DNA from: Trebouxia sp. TZW2008
Taxonomy: Eukaryota > Chlorophyta > Trebouxiophyceae > Trebouxiales > Trebouxiaceae
NCBI GenBank assembly: GCA_002118135.1
Contig: BDIU01000210.1
Coordinates: forward strand, 253,087 to 317,086
Reading direction: 5' to 3'
DNA: 64,000 nucleotides
Positions 1-11,230 of this stretch are shown in pieces; positions within the stretch are counted from its first letter, which is position 1; each line of letters starts with the position of its first letter. The notes beneath the pieces were generated by a model. That model worked only from the letters and a program-made list of their open reading frames with translations, had not been told where the DNA came from and searched no databases. A program made the translations under genes and the position numbers.

Positions 1-407
1 TGCAGCGGCTGTCAGTGTCCATAGCGCGACGAGCTTGTCATGAGCAAAGGTTGTTGACGCATACTGAGGGGGGCTTGTTGTGCAGCTCATGATGAACTAT
101 TTGACATTTCAGCTGAACAGGAACTTGGCAGCGGCCAGCATCAACCCCATTCTGACTTGCTTTGCAGTGCCAAGGAGACTTTGAACTGCAGGCATTGCAG
201 TGCATGTCCCAATGCTTTCGGAGTTACTATGGACAGATGCCCAATGACAACGGCAGCAGCTGTACATGCCTGCGTAACATTCAACACATGCAGTCACATC
301 ACGGTGAACATGACAAATATGGGGCGTACGGGGGAAAGCGGGAGGGGGAGAACAAAAGGGCAGCTGCTTATGCAAGTGTCTGCCTTGCTGTTGTACAGGG
401 TGCGTAC

Positions 408-2167
408 CAGGAAATTGCCAGCAACTGCAATGTCAGAGTAGCAAATTTTGTCGCCTCCCAGGAAGTTGTTGTCCTTGACAGTCTGTCTCAGTGGCTCAAG
501 GACTTTTCTGAAGGCCTCTACCTTCTCTGAAACATCACCTACGCACTGCAGACACATTGGAAGCATCTTAGCATGCCTCATGTGTTCCTAAACCTCATGA
601 CCTCAGCGGTACAAGGTGAGGGGCATGAAATGCTTCAGCATTGATCTGAGCATGTCAAGAGCTGATTTGAGCACACATGAATAGTATCTGCTACTGCCAG
701 CATTGTCATGCTGTGAGACTGACTGCTTTGCTGCACACCAAGCCATTGCATCACGTTGCCTTCATCACTTTTGCTGCAGAGCAAGCAATGCATTGCATTC
801 TACAGGCAAAATTGCACGCGTGCGCCACATGGCAAAGCTAATGACATGCGGGACAGCCTGTCTGCCATGACATGGCATGATTGAGAATGTGAACAAGTGC
901 AGCTAAACTTGGTCACAGGTTCAATTCACCTCCTCAAGGGGTTTGCCAAACATCTTCTCCCTAGTTTCTCTGAAGTACTTCTTGTCTTTGGGGCTCAAGT
1001 GTTCAATCACATCCAGTAACACAACTGGGAAGCAAGCAGGCACCATGACACTGTCAGCCCTGCACAGCAGAAGAAGAACACATGGCATACAGGTAGTGCT
1101 ATGTCTCCCAATGCAAGAAATAGCGGGATTTCTGTTTCTTTGCTATGGCTCTGCCAGTGCTGCAGGAAAGTTTGGTCAGCTGGATAAAATTGCAGCTCGC
1201 ACATATGCACATTTGAACACAGACATGCGCAGATGGGTGTATGATATGGACTACTTAAGGATGACCACATGGGTACAATCACAGACTGTGTCTATCAGTG
1301 CAATATTTTCTGAACGATATATATGGTCTGCATGGTCTGCCAATTGCTAGTTGACAGCTGCATCTTACCAGTGTTGAGTGAAGTCAACTCCCACATTGCC
1401 TGCAAGAAAACAGCACATTTCTGAGTGGTACCAGGTCAGCACACTTTGTACCCAGAAGCTTTACACTCAGTCAACATGTATGTGTATAATGCTTGCAGCG
1501 CTGCAAAAACATATATTGCTGTTTACATGTACAAAATGCACAGTAAGCTGGTCCTGAGCATGATCTGCGCGTGACAGCACACTGACCAATGTTGCACTTT
1601 GTGTTGAATGCTGATGGCTCTGGGAATTGTTCCTCCAAGTATTTGCTGATGTCCAAAGACTCTGCGATCTTCTTCCCATCTATTTCCAACACAGGCACCT
1701 GAAGCAGACGATATGATTGTTGTTCTTTCGAAAACTTTCACTGCAGTTGTGGCCATGAGAGTGTGCTGTGCCATTGTTCAACAATGCAAAAGTAGTTCAT
1801 ACGGGACACTGCTGTGCTTGTGCACGCTGGCTGCCACTTGCCACGAACAGCACGCAACAGGCAGCAAGCCGGCAGTTGTTTTGCTAGAGTTGGCCACTGA
1901 TGCTGCGAAGTGACCGCGCTTCAGCAACAGCAACTGTGTGTTGGGCCGACCGCATCAGAGCCGCAGCAAACATACGCTGCATGCTGCAAGGCTTACCTTT
2001 TCGAAAGGCTTGATGGCTTCTCTGTCTGTGAAATGCCAGGGGATAGATTCGTAGGACTGGCCTTTCAGTGCCAGTAGGAGCCGCACTCGCCAGACAAATG
2101 GGCTGATGCTGATCTTCTCGTCCTCACCCGCTAGCTCCCAAAGCTTCAGCTGCTTGGTAGGTGCCAT
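408..2167 (-). CDS. Glutathione S-transferase, copy A (3' end outside window)
   Basis: Soluble GST-fold enzyme expected to conjugate or reduce small electrophiles with glutathione. Exons seen: 2167-1997, 1698-1587, 1399-1369, 1059-930, 545-408; all junctions are GT-AG and in phase. The N-terminal thioredoxin-like domain has ISPFVWRVRLLLALKGQSYE, with a Ser before Pro as likely catalytic residue, then the cis-Pro segment VPVLEIDGKKIAESLDISKY. The fifth exon (138 nt) holds the helical C-terminal domain (YSDIAVAGNFL). This SPF-WR pattern is typical of fungal and bacterial etherase-like GSTs (family knowledge). Exon lengths 171, 112, 31, 130 and 138 nt nearly equal those of copy B next door, so the two are tandem duplicates. 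Copy B ends in a WARSISKI-type exon; I find no equivalent in bases 1-400, so the last exon is probably beyond the window. Start is the first in-frame ATG. Confidence 0.85.
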
Positions 2168-2763
2168 GCTGTCGGAGTGTGTCTGCGCACACTTTGCGAA
2201 TACAGAAGGATCGTGATAGAGGTGTCAAAACCAACAAAAGAAGTTCGGTACGAGTCCGAGGGTTGCTGTGCGTTGTCGCTCCGATGCTTAAGCAGAGAAT
2301 CACGGCCAAGTGAGTCATGTCTGCAGCCAGTCAAATGACGTTGTTATGTGTCACAATGACTCATGTTCCAGGCAAGCATCAGTCGCAGCTTTCTGCCAGT
2401 GCAACTTTTGCAGGCATGCCAGGCAGAGACAAATGGCACAGCTGATATGGTGAGCGCGAAACATTTACATGACAGCCTTTTTTGCACAATTTCACGGATG
2501 ATCTTCAAGATTGTTCTGGACGCCCGAACGCCTGCTGTGATAAGCTGGGCCAGGCCCCACAAATACAAGAAAGATTGACTGAAATTAAAAGCACCCAGCC
2601 CAAGAGCAGCACAGAGTCACCTTGTGCCAGCGTAGCTTTGCACCTACAATTTTGCTGCAGCACTTCTGTGTTGTCGACAAGCAGCATTCTGTCAACATTC
2701 GAGCAGCATTACTGCCGGCAGTCACACAGCAGCAAACATATCAGCGAGCCCATCTCATTCTAG

Positions 2764-5700
2764 TCACACAGGATAGCCGAAGCTCTTGCTGATGGTGCCG
2801 TCAAATTTTTGGAACATGCGCTCCCTCCATTCATAGATGGGGTCATCTTTTGCCAGCAACTGGATCTTGCTGATAGACCTTGCCCACTGCAACCACAATG
2901 TACAAGTGATTGATGGCTTCAGAGCAAACAGTTTGCAAGCAACTTGCTGATGGACCTGGCCCACTGCAACCACGGTGTATATGTGCGGTGTTGCTTCAAA
3001 GCAAACGGTTCCAAACCTTCACAAACTGTTCATTTCATCTGCTGCCAGAGCTGCAAATTCCTGTCAAGGCATACATCAAAACAAGCATGTCACAATGTCA
3101 ACACTGTCAAGGTCAGGACACAGCAAAAGCAGCGAAGGACATGCAATGCACAATGGCCATTCTGCAAGCAACTGCAGTACCGATTGGGAGGTCCCAAGAC
3201 ACAAGTAGAGCAGCTGAGTCTCACCAAAGGTCACACAAGTCCAAACTGGTCAAATTGAAGGCACTGAACAATAGGCAATAGGCAAGGCAGCACTCAGCAG
3301 GGAAATGCATTAAAGCAGCATGCCTCATCATGAATGCGAAACAGTTGAATCTCACCAGAAAGTTGCCTGCCACTGCAATGTCTGCGTAGTTGGGTTGGCT
3401 GCCTCCCAGGAACTGGTGGGTCTTCAGTGTTTGCCGCAGAGGCTCCATGTTCTTCCTGAACTGCTCCACCTTGGCAGGTGTGTCAGCAGCAACCTGCAAG
3501 AAAGCAACTGTTGGCTTACAGCATAAGAATGTGTTCCTTGCTTTTGCATGGTTCTACTGATCTTCAGTGTGTGCCGCAGAGGCTCCATATCTTTCCTGAA
3601 CTGCTCCACCTTGGCAGGTGTGTCAGCAGCAACCTGCAAGAAAGCAATTGTTGGCTTACAGTGCAAGAATGTGTTCCTTGCTTTTGCATGGTACTACTGA
3701 TCTTCAGTGTTTGCTGCGGAGGCTCCACGTCTTTCCCGAAATGCTCCAGCTTGGCAGGTGTGTCAGCAGCAACCTGCAAGAAAGCAACTGTTGGTTTACA
3801 GTGCAAGATGTGTTCCTTGCTTTTGCATGGCACTACTGATCTTCAGTGTGTGCCGCAGAGGCTCCATGTCTTTCCTGAAATGCTCCACCTTGGCAGGTGT
3901 GTCAGCAGCAACCTGCAAGAAAGCAACTGTTGGCTTACAGTGCAAGATGTGTTCCTTGCTTTTGCATGGCACTACTGATCTTCAGTGTGTGCCGCAGAGG
4001 CTCCATGTCTTTCCTGAACTGCTCTACCTTGGCAGGTGTGTCAGCAGCAACCTGCAGGATATCAATGGACAGCTGATGTTTTCCACAAAGTGGCCTGCCA
4101 CTGCAATGTCTGCATAGTCAGGCTGGCTGCCTCCCATTAATTGCTTGGTCTTCAGTGTTTGCCTCAGAGGCTCCATGTCCTTCCTGAACTGCTCTACCTT
4201 GGCAGGTGTATCAGCAGCAACCTGCAGGAAAATTATTGACAGCTGAGTTCTGGCAAAAAATTGCCTGCCAGTCTGTAAAGTTGGGCTGGCTGGCTGCCTT
4301 CCAGGGCTTGGTTGGTCTTCAGTGTGTGCCGCAGAGGCTCTATGTCTGTTTCTGAACTGCTCTACCTTGGCAGGTGTGTCAGCCGCAACCTGCAAGCAAG
4401 CCACTGGTGGGGTTGAGCGCAAGCGTGTCCAGCTTGAGTTTGGATATTACTAATGGTGTGCAATCCCCGGCTACGCTTATAGACAGTGGCTTCCTTTATG
4501 CTGGCTAAATGTGTACTCTCCACTGGGGTGTACAAAGTGCGCAAAGGGCTGGCATGTAGGCTGGTCTCCTGTGTACAGTGTCTTCTGAACACCTAAGCAA
4601 AATTGCTCAGCCACATTGCTCAGCCATCAAAGCATCACAGAGTGCCACAGTTCAGAGCGCAGCATCATAGCATAGCAAAATGCCTTGCACAGCCTAGCAC
4701 AGGACCAGAACAGGTTGAAGACAGTTGAAGGCTCCAGCACGTACCTACCTGGGCCTGCTGAGCCCGTCTAGCACACACTTGAAGTGAGTGATTGCAAATG
4801 CCATGACAACATCTGGCAATTGAGAACAGCCTTTCAGATGATCAGCGCTACAGAGCTGTGACAAGTGGCAAAACAAGCACAATGTGAAGAGTTGCGTACG
4901 TCTTCTAGTTTCTGTCCGCCAAAGAGCTTCTCTCTTGATTCTCTGAAGTATGCTTTGTCCTTCTCTGCAAGGTGGTTGAACATGTCCATCAGGATGACAA
5001 GAGTTATGCCCATATACATGGCATTGTCAGACCTGCAAATGCAGCATACATGTTTTGACGTATTTGCACTGGCTGCACAAAAAGCATTGTCTCCATGGAG
5101 TCTTGCCAAACAATACTGTCAAAATGCTCCTTTAAATAAGACTCAATGTCATTGACTATCAGTCTGGAAAATAAATTGGGTATTGTGGCCAGTTTAATAG
5201 AGCCGCACAATCATGCTTTGACTCACCACTTGACAATGAACTTGATTGCCGCATCACCTACATCAGCAACCCAAGCTCATCATACAGGCGCACAAGCAGA
5301 AGACCTAACCGTGCTGTGCGGCACATCGATATTCTGCAGACAGAGCATCATTGAGGAAGTTGCTATCGCTCAGCCTCAAAGGGAAGCACTCTTACCGCTG
5401 GCACAGCTGGTTTTAAAAAGCTGCTTTTCTGGAAACTCCTTGTCCAGAAACTGATTGATGTCCCAAGACTCGAAATGTCTCTTGCCTTTGTAGTCCAGGA
5501 CAGGCACCTATAGGGCAAGGCATGCGATGCAGAAGCCGGTGGAGTTCTCAGCCGCCATGTCTGATTGCGCGCCACTGTCCAGCAAGCTGAGAGATCGATG
5601 GGATGCAGGTGCATGATGAGCAAAGCAACCTACAGGACTGCCTTCAACAGCACAGCAGGCTGTCTTACGGCGTCACCTTGTCTGCAGGCTTGATCAGGTC

Positions 5701-5847
5701 TTTGTCTGAGTATCTCCAGGGAATCGACTTATACGATTGGCCCTTGTAAGCTAATGCAAGACGAACGCGCCAGACAAAAGGGCTAAAAACGCAGTTGGGA
5801 TCGGCGCCTGCCAATTCGTACAAAGTCAAATCTTGTGGATACGACAT
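2764..5847 (-). CDS. Glutathione S-transferase, copy B
   Basis: Complete GST, 235 residues, from exons 5847-5677, 5507-5396, 5257-5227, 5032-4900, 3493-3356 and 2886-2764 (708 nt, phases consistent). Begins MSYPQDLTLYELAGADP; the glutathione site region is FSPFVWRVRLALAYKGQSYK, followed by VPVLDYKGKRHFESWDINQF. The C-terminal domain holds NMEPLRQTLKTHQFLGG and NYADIAVAGNF, and the protein ends FDGTISKSFGYPV. Length is normal for the family. Intron 4 is unusually long (about 1.4 kb) because it holds six degenerate copies of the beginning of exon 5, and a SINE-like repeat lies at its 5' end. Function beyond GST is not assignable; detoxification is the default inference. Confidence 0.9.
3351..4395 (-). 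repeat. Tandem array of GST exon-5 starts (7 copies)
   Basis: The segment encoding VAADTPAKVEQFRKDMEPLR, preceded each time by a CTGCAG-type acceptor, occurs seven times. The shared mark TTGGCAGGTG lies at 3471, 3611, 3751, 3890, 4029, 4199 and 4367, so units are 140, 140, 139, 139, 170 and 168 bp. Only the 3'-most copy (start 3493) carries the full exon with a donor. The copy at about 4222 is nearly complete (through DIAVAGHF); the four middle copies stop after about 27 codons, and the 5'-most is frame-damaged. The paralogous gene A has no such array. Confidence 0.9.
4685..4795 (-). mobile_element. SINE-like repeat, copy 1
   Basis: CAGGTTGAAGACAGTTGAAG, GCTCCAGCACGTACCTACCT, GGGCCTGCTGAGCCCGTCTA: a diverged member of the dispersed family, in intron 4 of GST copy B. 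Confidence 0.55.
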
Positions 5848-6820
5848 GCCTGAACGACCTCTTCTCTCCGGACGTAGAGCGGCGGAGCACTTCACGACAG
5901 ACCTTCAGACACGAAGTCTGCAGTTCTCACGGCGAACCACGTTCTGCGCGCAGACAATTGCGCGTGATGCCCATGCATGCAAATGGATCGTAAGCTTAAA
6001 TGACTAAAGTCCACGTCAAAAGTGCCATGCTGGCCAGAGCTGTTACACACCTGGCCCAGCTTTAGGTAGCTTGCGCACTCCAACATGCCGCAGATTGTGT
6101 CCCAGCACAGAGTCAATCGCTTGATCAGCTCATGCATGCGCTGATGTTGGCTCAAAGTAAAGCAGACGCCGCCAGTATGTACTGTTTCTCAAGGTTTGAA
6201 TGTTAAGCTCGATCATTCGTGCAGACTGAGCATGAGACAAGAGGTTATCGTTCATGCGTAGGATCACGAGGTGAACCTGCTTTGCATTCACAAAATGACT
6301 GCTCAAGCACAAAAGCAATGTGCCTAAATTGCAGTACAAGATATACGCTACGACCAATGGTGCAGCAAATGTGGTTTCAACCTCTGTTTCTGCTCAACAA
6401 CACAGCTGCCAGTAGATGTACAAAACTTGTTTTGTTTCAAATTAGCACAGCAAAATGCTGAGGTTTGTGCAAGGTGCTGAGCCTTGTATGCGTATCAGCA
6501 GCAACATATAAACCATGACATTAGCAAGGAGCTTTCAAATGCTCCCAAACCCACACAACATGCTGCTGAAGCCAATTTTGATTGGTCTGTCTGCAGATCA
6601 ATAGGCACATACTGCACTGGCCGCAGGGAACCAAATGCTGACATCAAGCAGAACAGCATTTGACCCTAAACCCTGGCCAGCTCGTTCCCACAGCCCATTA
6701 GCATTAGCACTTGCAATGACTCTCCCTGCTGCTGACAATTCTTTTCAACGCATGCATTCAGTGGGCTAAGACGCTCCCATGCTGTATGACTAACTGTCAC
6801 CAGCTTCATGTGTTATGTTC
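5848..6820. other. Intergenic region between GST copy B and the plant-type gene
   Basis: No convincing exon on either strand. The left end is the likely promoter of GST copy B. The right end runs into the SDSESD-tail repeats. A few short open frames exist, but none shows family similarity or splice sites in phase. Confidence 0.5.
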
Positions 6821-6821
6821 A

Positions 6822-7292
6822 ACAGTCGTACTCGCTGTTGCTGCTGCTGAGTACAGTTGCTCAGGTCCTTTCTGTGAAGTCAACAGTGAGACTCGCTGTC
6901 ACTGCTGCTGAGTGCTGGGTGCACGCAATTGGCTTGTGGCTGACCATGTGATGAAAAGTCAGACTGGCTGTCACTGTTGCTGAGTGCATCCGATTGACTG
7001 GTTCCCTTTTGGCTTCAGCAGTCAGACTCACTGTCACAACTGATGGGGATTCTGCTGCTCAACTTATAGACTCGCTGTGACCACTGCTGAGTGTCTAGGA
7101 CTCAACTGTCAGACTCGCTGTCGCTGCTGCTGAGAGCGTCCAATTGGCTAGGTCTGCTGACCCCATTTTGTACCCAAATGGTAACTTCTGAGTGGAGTGA
7201 AGATGTGGCAAGCAAGTGAAGCTGTGCAAAGTGGGACTGAAGTATTTGGTGCCAAGGTGCTCAGCAGTCAGACTCGCTGTCACTGCTGCTGA
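6822..7292 (-). repeat. Tandem copies of the SSSDSESD tail segment
   Basis: The C-terminal codons of the neighbouring gene (core TCAGACTCGCTGTCACTGCT on the + strand, SSDSESD on the - strand) recur about seven times, near 7267, 7107, 7068, 7022, 6960, 6889 and 6826. The copy at 7267 is the coding one and ends in the stop at 7261. A longer unit of about 160 bp, including the ANGVQNGV/ANWT region, joins the first two. The others lie beyond the stop, in the presumed 3' UTR or downstream. Confidence 0.8.
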
Positions 7293-10200
7293 GCGCGTCC
7301 AATTGGCTAGGTCTGCTGACCCCATTTTGCACTCCATTGGCAACTTTGGGGCGGGGTGAAAATGTGGCAAAGCCAGTGAAGCTGTGTGAAGTGGGTCTGA
7401 ATGACTTTATGCTGAGGTGCTGAGTGTTGGCCTTGAAGGCGGCTATCTCCTCTTCTGTCAAGCCCTCTGTATGCAAGCAGAAGCACAGTAAAAAGAACAG
7501 TCAAACTAGGGGCAGGGTGAAATGTGGCAAAGCCAGTGAAGCTGTGTGCAGTAGATCTGAATGACTTGATGCTGAGGTGCTGAGTGTTGGCCTTGAAGGC
7601 AGCTATCTCCTCTTCTGTCAAGCCGTCTGTAGACAAGAAGCAGCGTCAGTTGAGGGCTTTGTCTCATGGCACAAACTGATTTTGTGTATCGGGCAAAGGA
7701 GTATCTACCAGCAGTAACCAACGCCGAGGTCAATGCATATGGCTAGGGCCGCAGCAGATTGTCACAAAGATGATAGTACATGTGGCTGCACCAAATGACT
7801 TTGGGCAGATGTGTTGAGAGATGGTCCACCGCTTTGGTACATGTTGAGCAAAATCATGAAATTTCATGGAAACAACGTGAATGATAGTTATCATTATGCT
7901 TAAGGGAGAGGCTTTTTGCCCTAACAGGGAGGCGATTCACCCTACAGAACTGCACAAGGTGATCAGGTGAGACAGGGACCAGCAGCAGCTTCAAAATGCT
8001 TTTTTTCTGTAAAATGATGTTGGATTAGGCGTACTGAACAAACAAGAAAGCAGCTCCTATCAAATCATGAAATCCATGAATTCCTGTTACTAGAAGGAAA
8101 GTAAATGTGTGACTCACCATCTTCATCATCACCAGCCTCAGTCCAGCCCAAGCTGCGCAAGAATGCTTCTTCTTCAGCTGAAACCTTGGACCTAGGATCG
8201 CTTGCATCCCAAGAATGCCGTCTGTCATGGCCATGCCCGTTAGTCACGTGTGACTCATCCTTAGTAGCAGCGTTGACTTTGCTTGCGATTTCTGCCTCGT
8301 TTGCAGTAATGCCATTTGTGGCAGGGGGGGTTGGGGGGGTCTGTGGGGGCTGGGTTGGGGGGTCAAGGGGGCCATTTTCGAGGGCTGTGGTCTGGGCTTT
8401 GGGGGTCGAAGGGGAAGAGGGAGGGGCAGCCTTGTCTGAGTCTGCTGTCTTTGCCGATGTGCGTCTGAGGCTCTGGAAGAAACTGGTGCGTTGCCGCTCC
8501 AAATCCTTGGCGGCTGGCTGCTTTGCAGCACCTACAAACACCAGCATGATCATCACTCTCAGCAGGACCATCAGAGTGACCATCACCACCACCAATCACC
8601 ATCAACATCACCAGACAATGCTGCTGAAACAGATCTGCCCTTGCAGGCAGTCACGATTGTGACTGTTCCCAGATAGAGCATTTGCACACTAAATTCTTCA
8701 AGGGGAAAAACAGCTGATTGCGTTTTGGAAGCACCAGACAATGCAATTTGAGCCTGCAATGCTTAAGATCAGCTGCATACCAACCGCTTCAGGGCAGACA
8801 GCTGATGACAGTGTCACACAGTGAGGTCAAACGACCGGGAGACCAAAAGGCAACAAGAAAGACTTAGTCACAGTCAACTGTGTACAAGGACCTCCTCGCC
8901 CTCCATGTCCAATATAAATGGTTTAGGTTAGCACATGATCGAACTGGTTGAAGACAGTTGATTGCTTCTGTACGTACCTAGATGGCCTGCTGAGCCTGCC
9001 TAGCCCACAATTACAATCAATGAAATGAAAAACAAATTGTTGCCATAAGTATGGTCCCAGACAACACTTGTATAGGCAAGGTCAGAGTAACAATAGAGGT
9101 GTAGACCCAGCGTGAAGTCATACACAGAACCTGGAGACTTCTCCCCAATATCAGTGTATTTGGCAATGCCTGGCAAGCTTGAAGTAGTCACCTGACATGT
9201 GACCGTCTGCTGAGTCACCAGCATCACTGCCGCCTTCAGGCTTTGCATCTGCAGTTCCAGCTGTAGACCCTTGACTGGTCCTAGGGTCACCAGAAGACAG
9301 CCGCCGCAAGCTAGGGCCTAATCCTGTCATTACAGGACCTGCAAGAGAATGTAAACATTACTAATGATAGCATCTGCAGTTGCTCTTGTAGCTCCCTGAC
9401 TGGTCTTAGGGTCCCCAGAAGACAGCCGCCGCAAGCTAGGGCCTAAGCCTGTCATCACAGGACCTGCAAGAGAATGTAAACATTATTAATGATAGCATCT
9501 GCAGTTGCTCTTGTAGCTTCCTGACTGGTCTTAGGGTCCCCAGAAGACAGCCGCCGCAAGCTAGGGCTTAAGCCTGTCATCACAGGCCCTGCAAGGTGTT
9601 GAGAACCTGGATCAGTTCTGCCCCTGCCACTACAATGCATGGTGCTTGGCAGAAACATTGCAACAAGTGCTTTCAGCCCACTACTACACGGAGCAAACAA
9701 CTGTCTCCAACCAGTTTGGTCCTGTGCTAACCTGAACTGTGCTTGATGAGGATGATGCAGATCATGACTCTGATGCTTCAGTGAATTGCGAGCATCTTGA
9801 CCTAGCTGCATCTGTGCTGTGCTGTGCTGTGCTGTTGCTGCCAGACACAAGTAAGCACGTAGGCCGTGTTTGTTCAACAACGGTGTAGAAGCTGAGCTGA
9901 CACCTCATGACCTTACACAGTGATGCCTCGTGACCTTACGCAGTGATGCTCACACACAACAGCACCAGTTGTTCAATACATGCAAACCTGCAGCATGTTG
10001 GCACTCAAAAGTGGCATAGCTATGCGTACCAGCAGGTTGCTCCTCCACTTTTCTGCCCGCTTCAACCCCAGCCTTACCCCTTCCGCCCCCCAGCCCACCC
10101 CCAGCAGCAGCTGCGGCCATTGAGAGGGCATGCTTTGGGCCGTTCAGAGATGTGCCCTTGCCCTTAGCCTTCTCCCTGGTGCTGGTGCTACTCACCACTG

Positions 10201-11196
10201 GGATGAGCTGCTTTGACTGCCGCACTGCAAGGTCCTCTAAGCGCGCTTTGCTGCTTGAAGGGGCTGGAGTACTGCTGTGTAAAGTTGCCTGCAGACACAA
10301 CGCCGATGTCTGAGCTGTTGAGAATAATGCATAGTAGCTAGGAGGATGATTGTGATGGGGTCTGCACCAAAACAGGCAATTATAGGAATGAGTTGCTGAA
10401 ACAACCGCACCGTCAAGCCCTCTTGAGCTAGCAGCAAAATTTGCAACGCAATATAGTACGCTTGCTAGGCAGGCATTGGAAGTTAGCAGCCAGGTACATG
10501 TAGACGCATTTAAATGGCACTGTACAGTGACTTCCCCTTGTGAACACGTCAGATTTAAGGACATTCTTGTTGTCAGGACAATGCAATGCGGAACCAAGCA
10601 CTGCGTTCTGACTGCAGTGGCACCTCTGAGTAAGGACAACTTGATGTGAGGGCATTTACATAATACCCAAAGCAGCCGTTGAAAAGCAACTGTTGGAAAG
10701 TGAAGTTGGTGTACCTGCTGCAAAGTGTCTGCCATGCGTGGCTGCAAAGCAGAAACATCAGCAGAGGCAACTGATTTGGATGCCGCAGGCTTGACGGGTT
10801 CTGCCGGTTCTGCCAGCCTAGGGTTGGATACCCTAGGGCTGAGGGCAGCACCGTCCGGGGCATCTGCCAAACGAGTCCACTGCTGCTCTGAAGGGCCGTT
10901 CCCAGAATGCCAAGTCTTGCTGGCTGTACTACGTCCTGCTAAACTGGGAAAGTCTCTGTCAAATGGGGGCTGCACACATGCAAAGCATTTATCAGAGAGC
11001 AGCAGCAGCAGCAGCAGCAGTATCGTTCACATGCTTGCTACTCAAGCTCGATTGGGGAACCATCTGTCAAACGGAGGCTGCACACACACACACAACTGCC
11101 ATTCATTCATCGACACAACCGACACACAGATACACAAGTACGCTGGGAAAGTCTCGGTCAAATGGGGCTGCACAAGTAAATGCTTTGATTAGAGAT

Positions 11197-11230
<34 letters not shown>

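Noticed and set aside
3351..4395. CRISPR-like regular repeats
   Set aside because: Repeats are long, coding-derived and diverging, with no unique spacers, and this is a eukaryotic gene. They are exon-start duplications.
8105..8662. 185-codon + strand open frame
   Set aside because: Antisense shadow of the FLRSLGW exon; no similarity, and it crosses the exon's acceptor.
9950..10975. 341-codon - strand open frame
   Set aside because: It fuses two real exons of the plant-type gene through an intron that happens to lack stops; the conserved blocks and GT-AG sites show the intron is removed.
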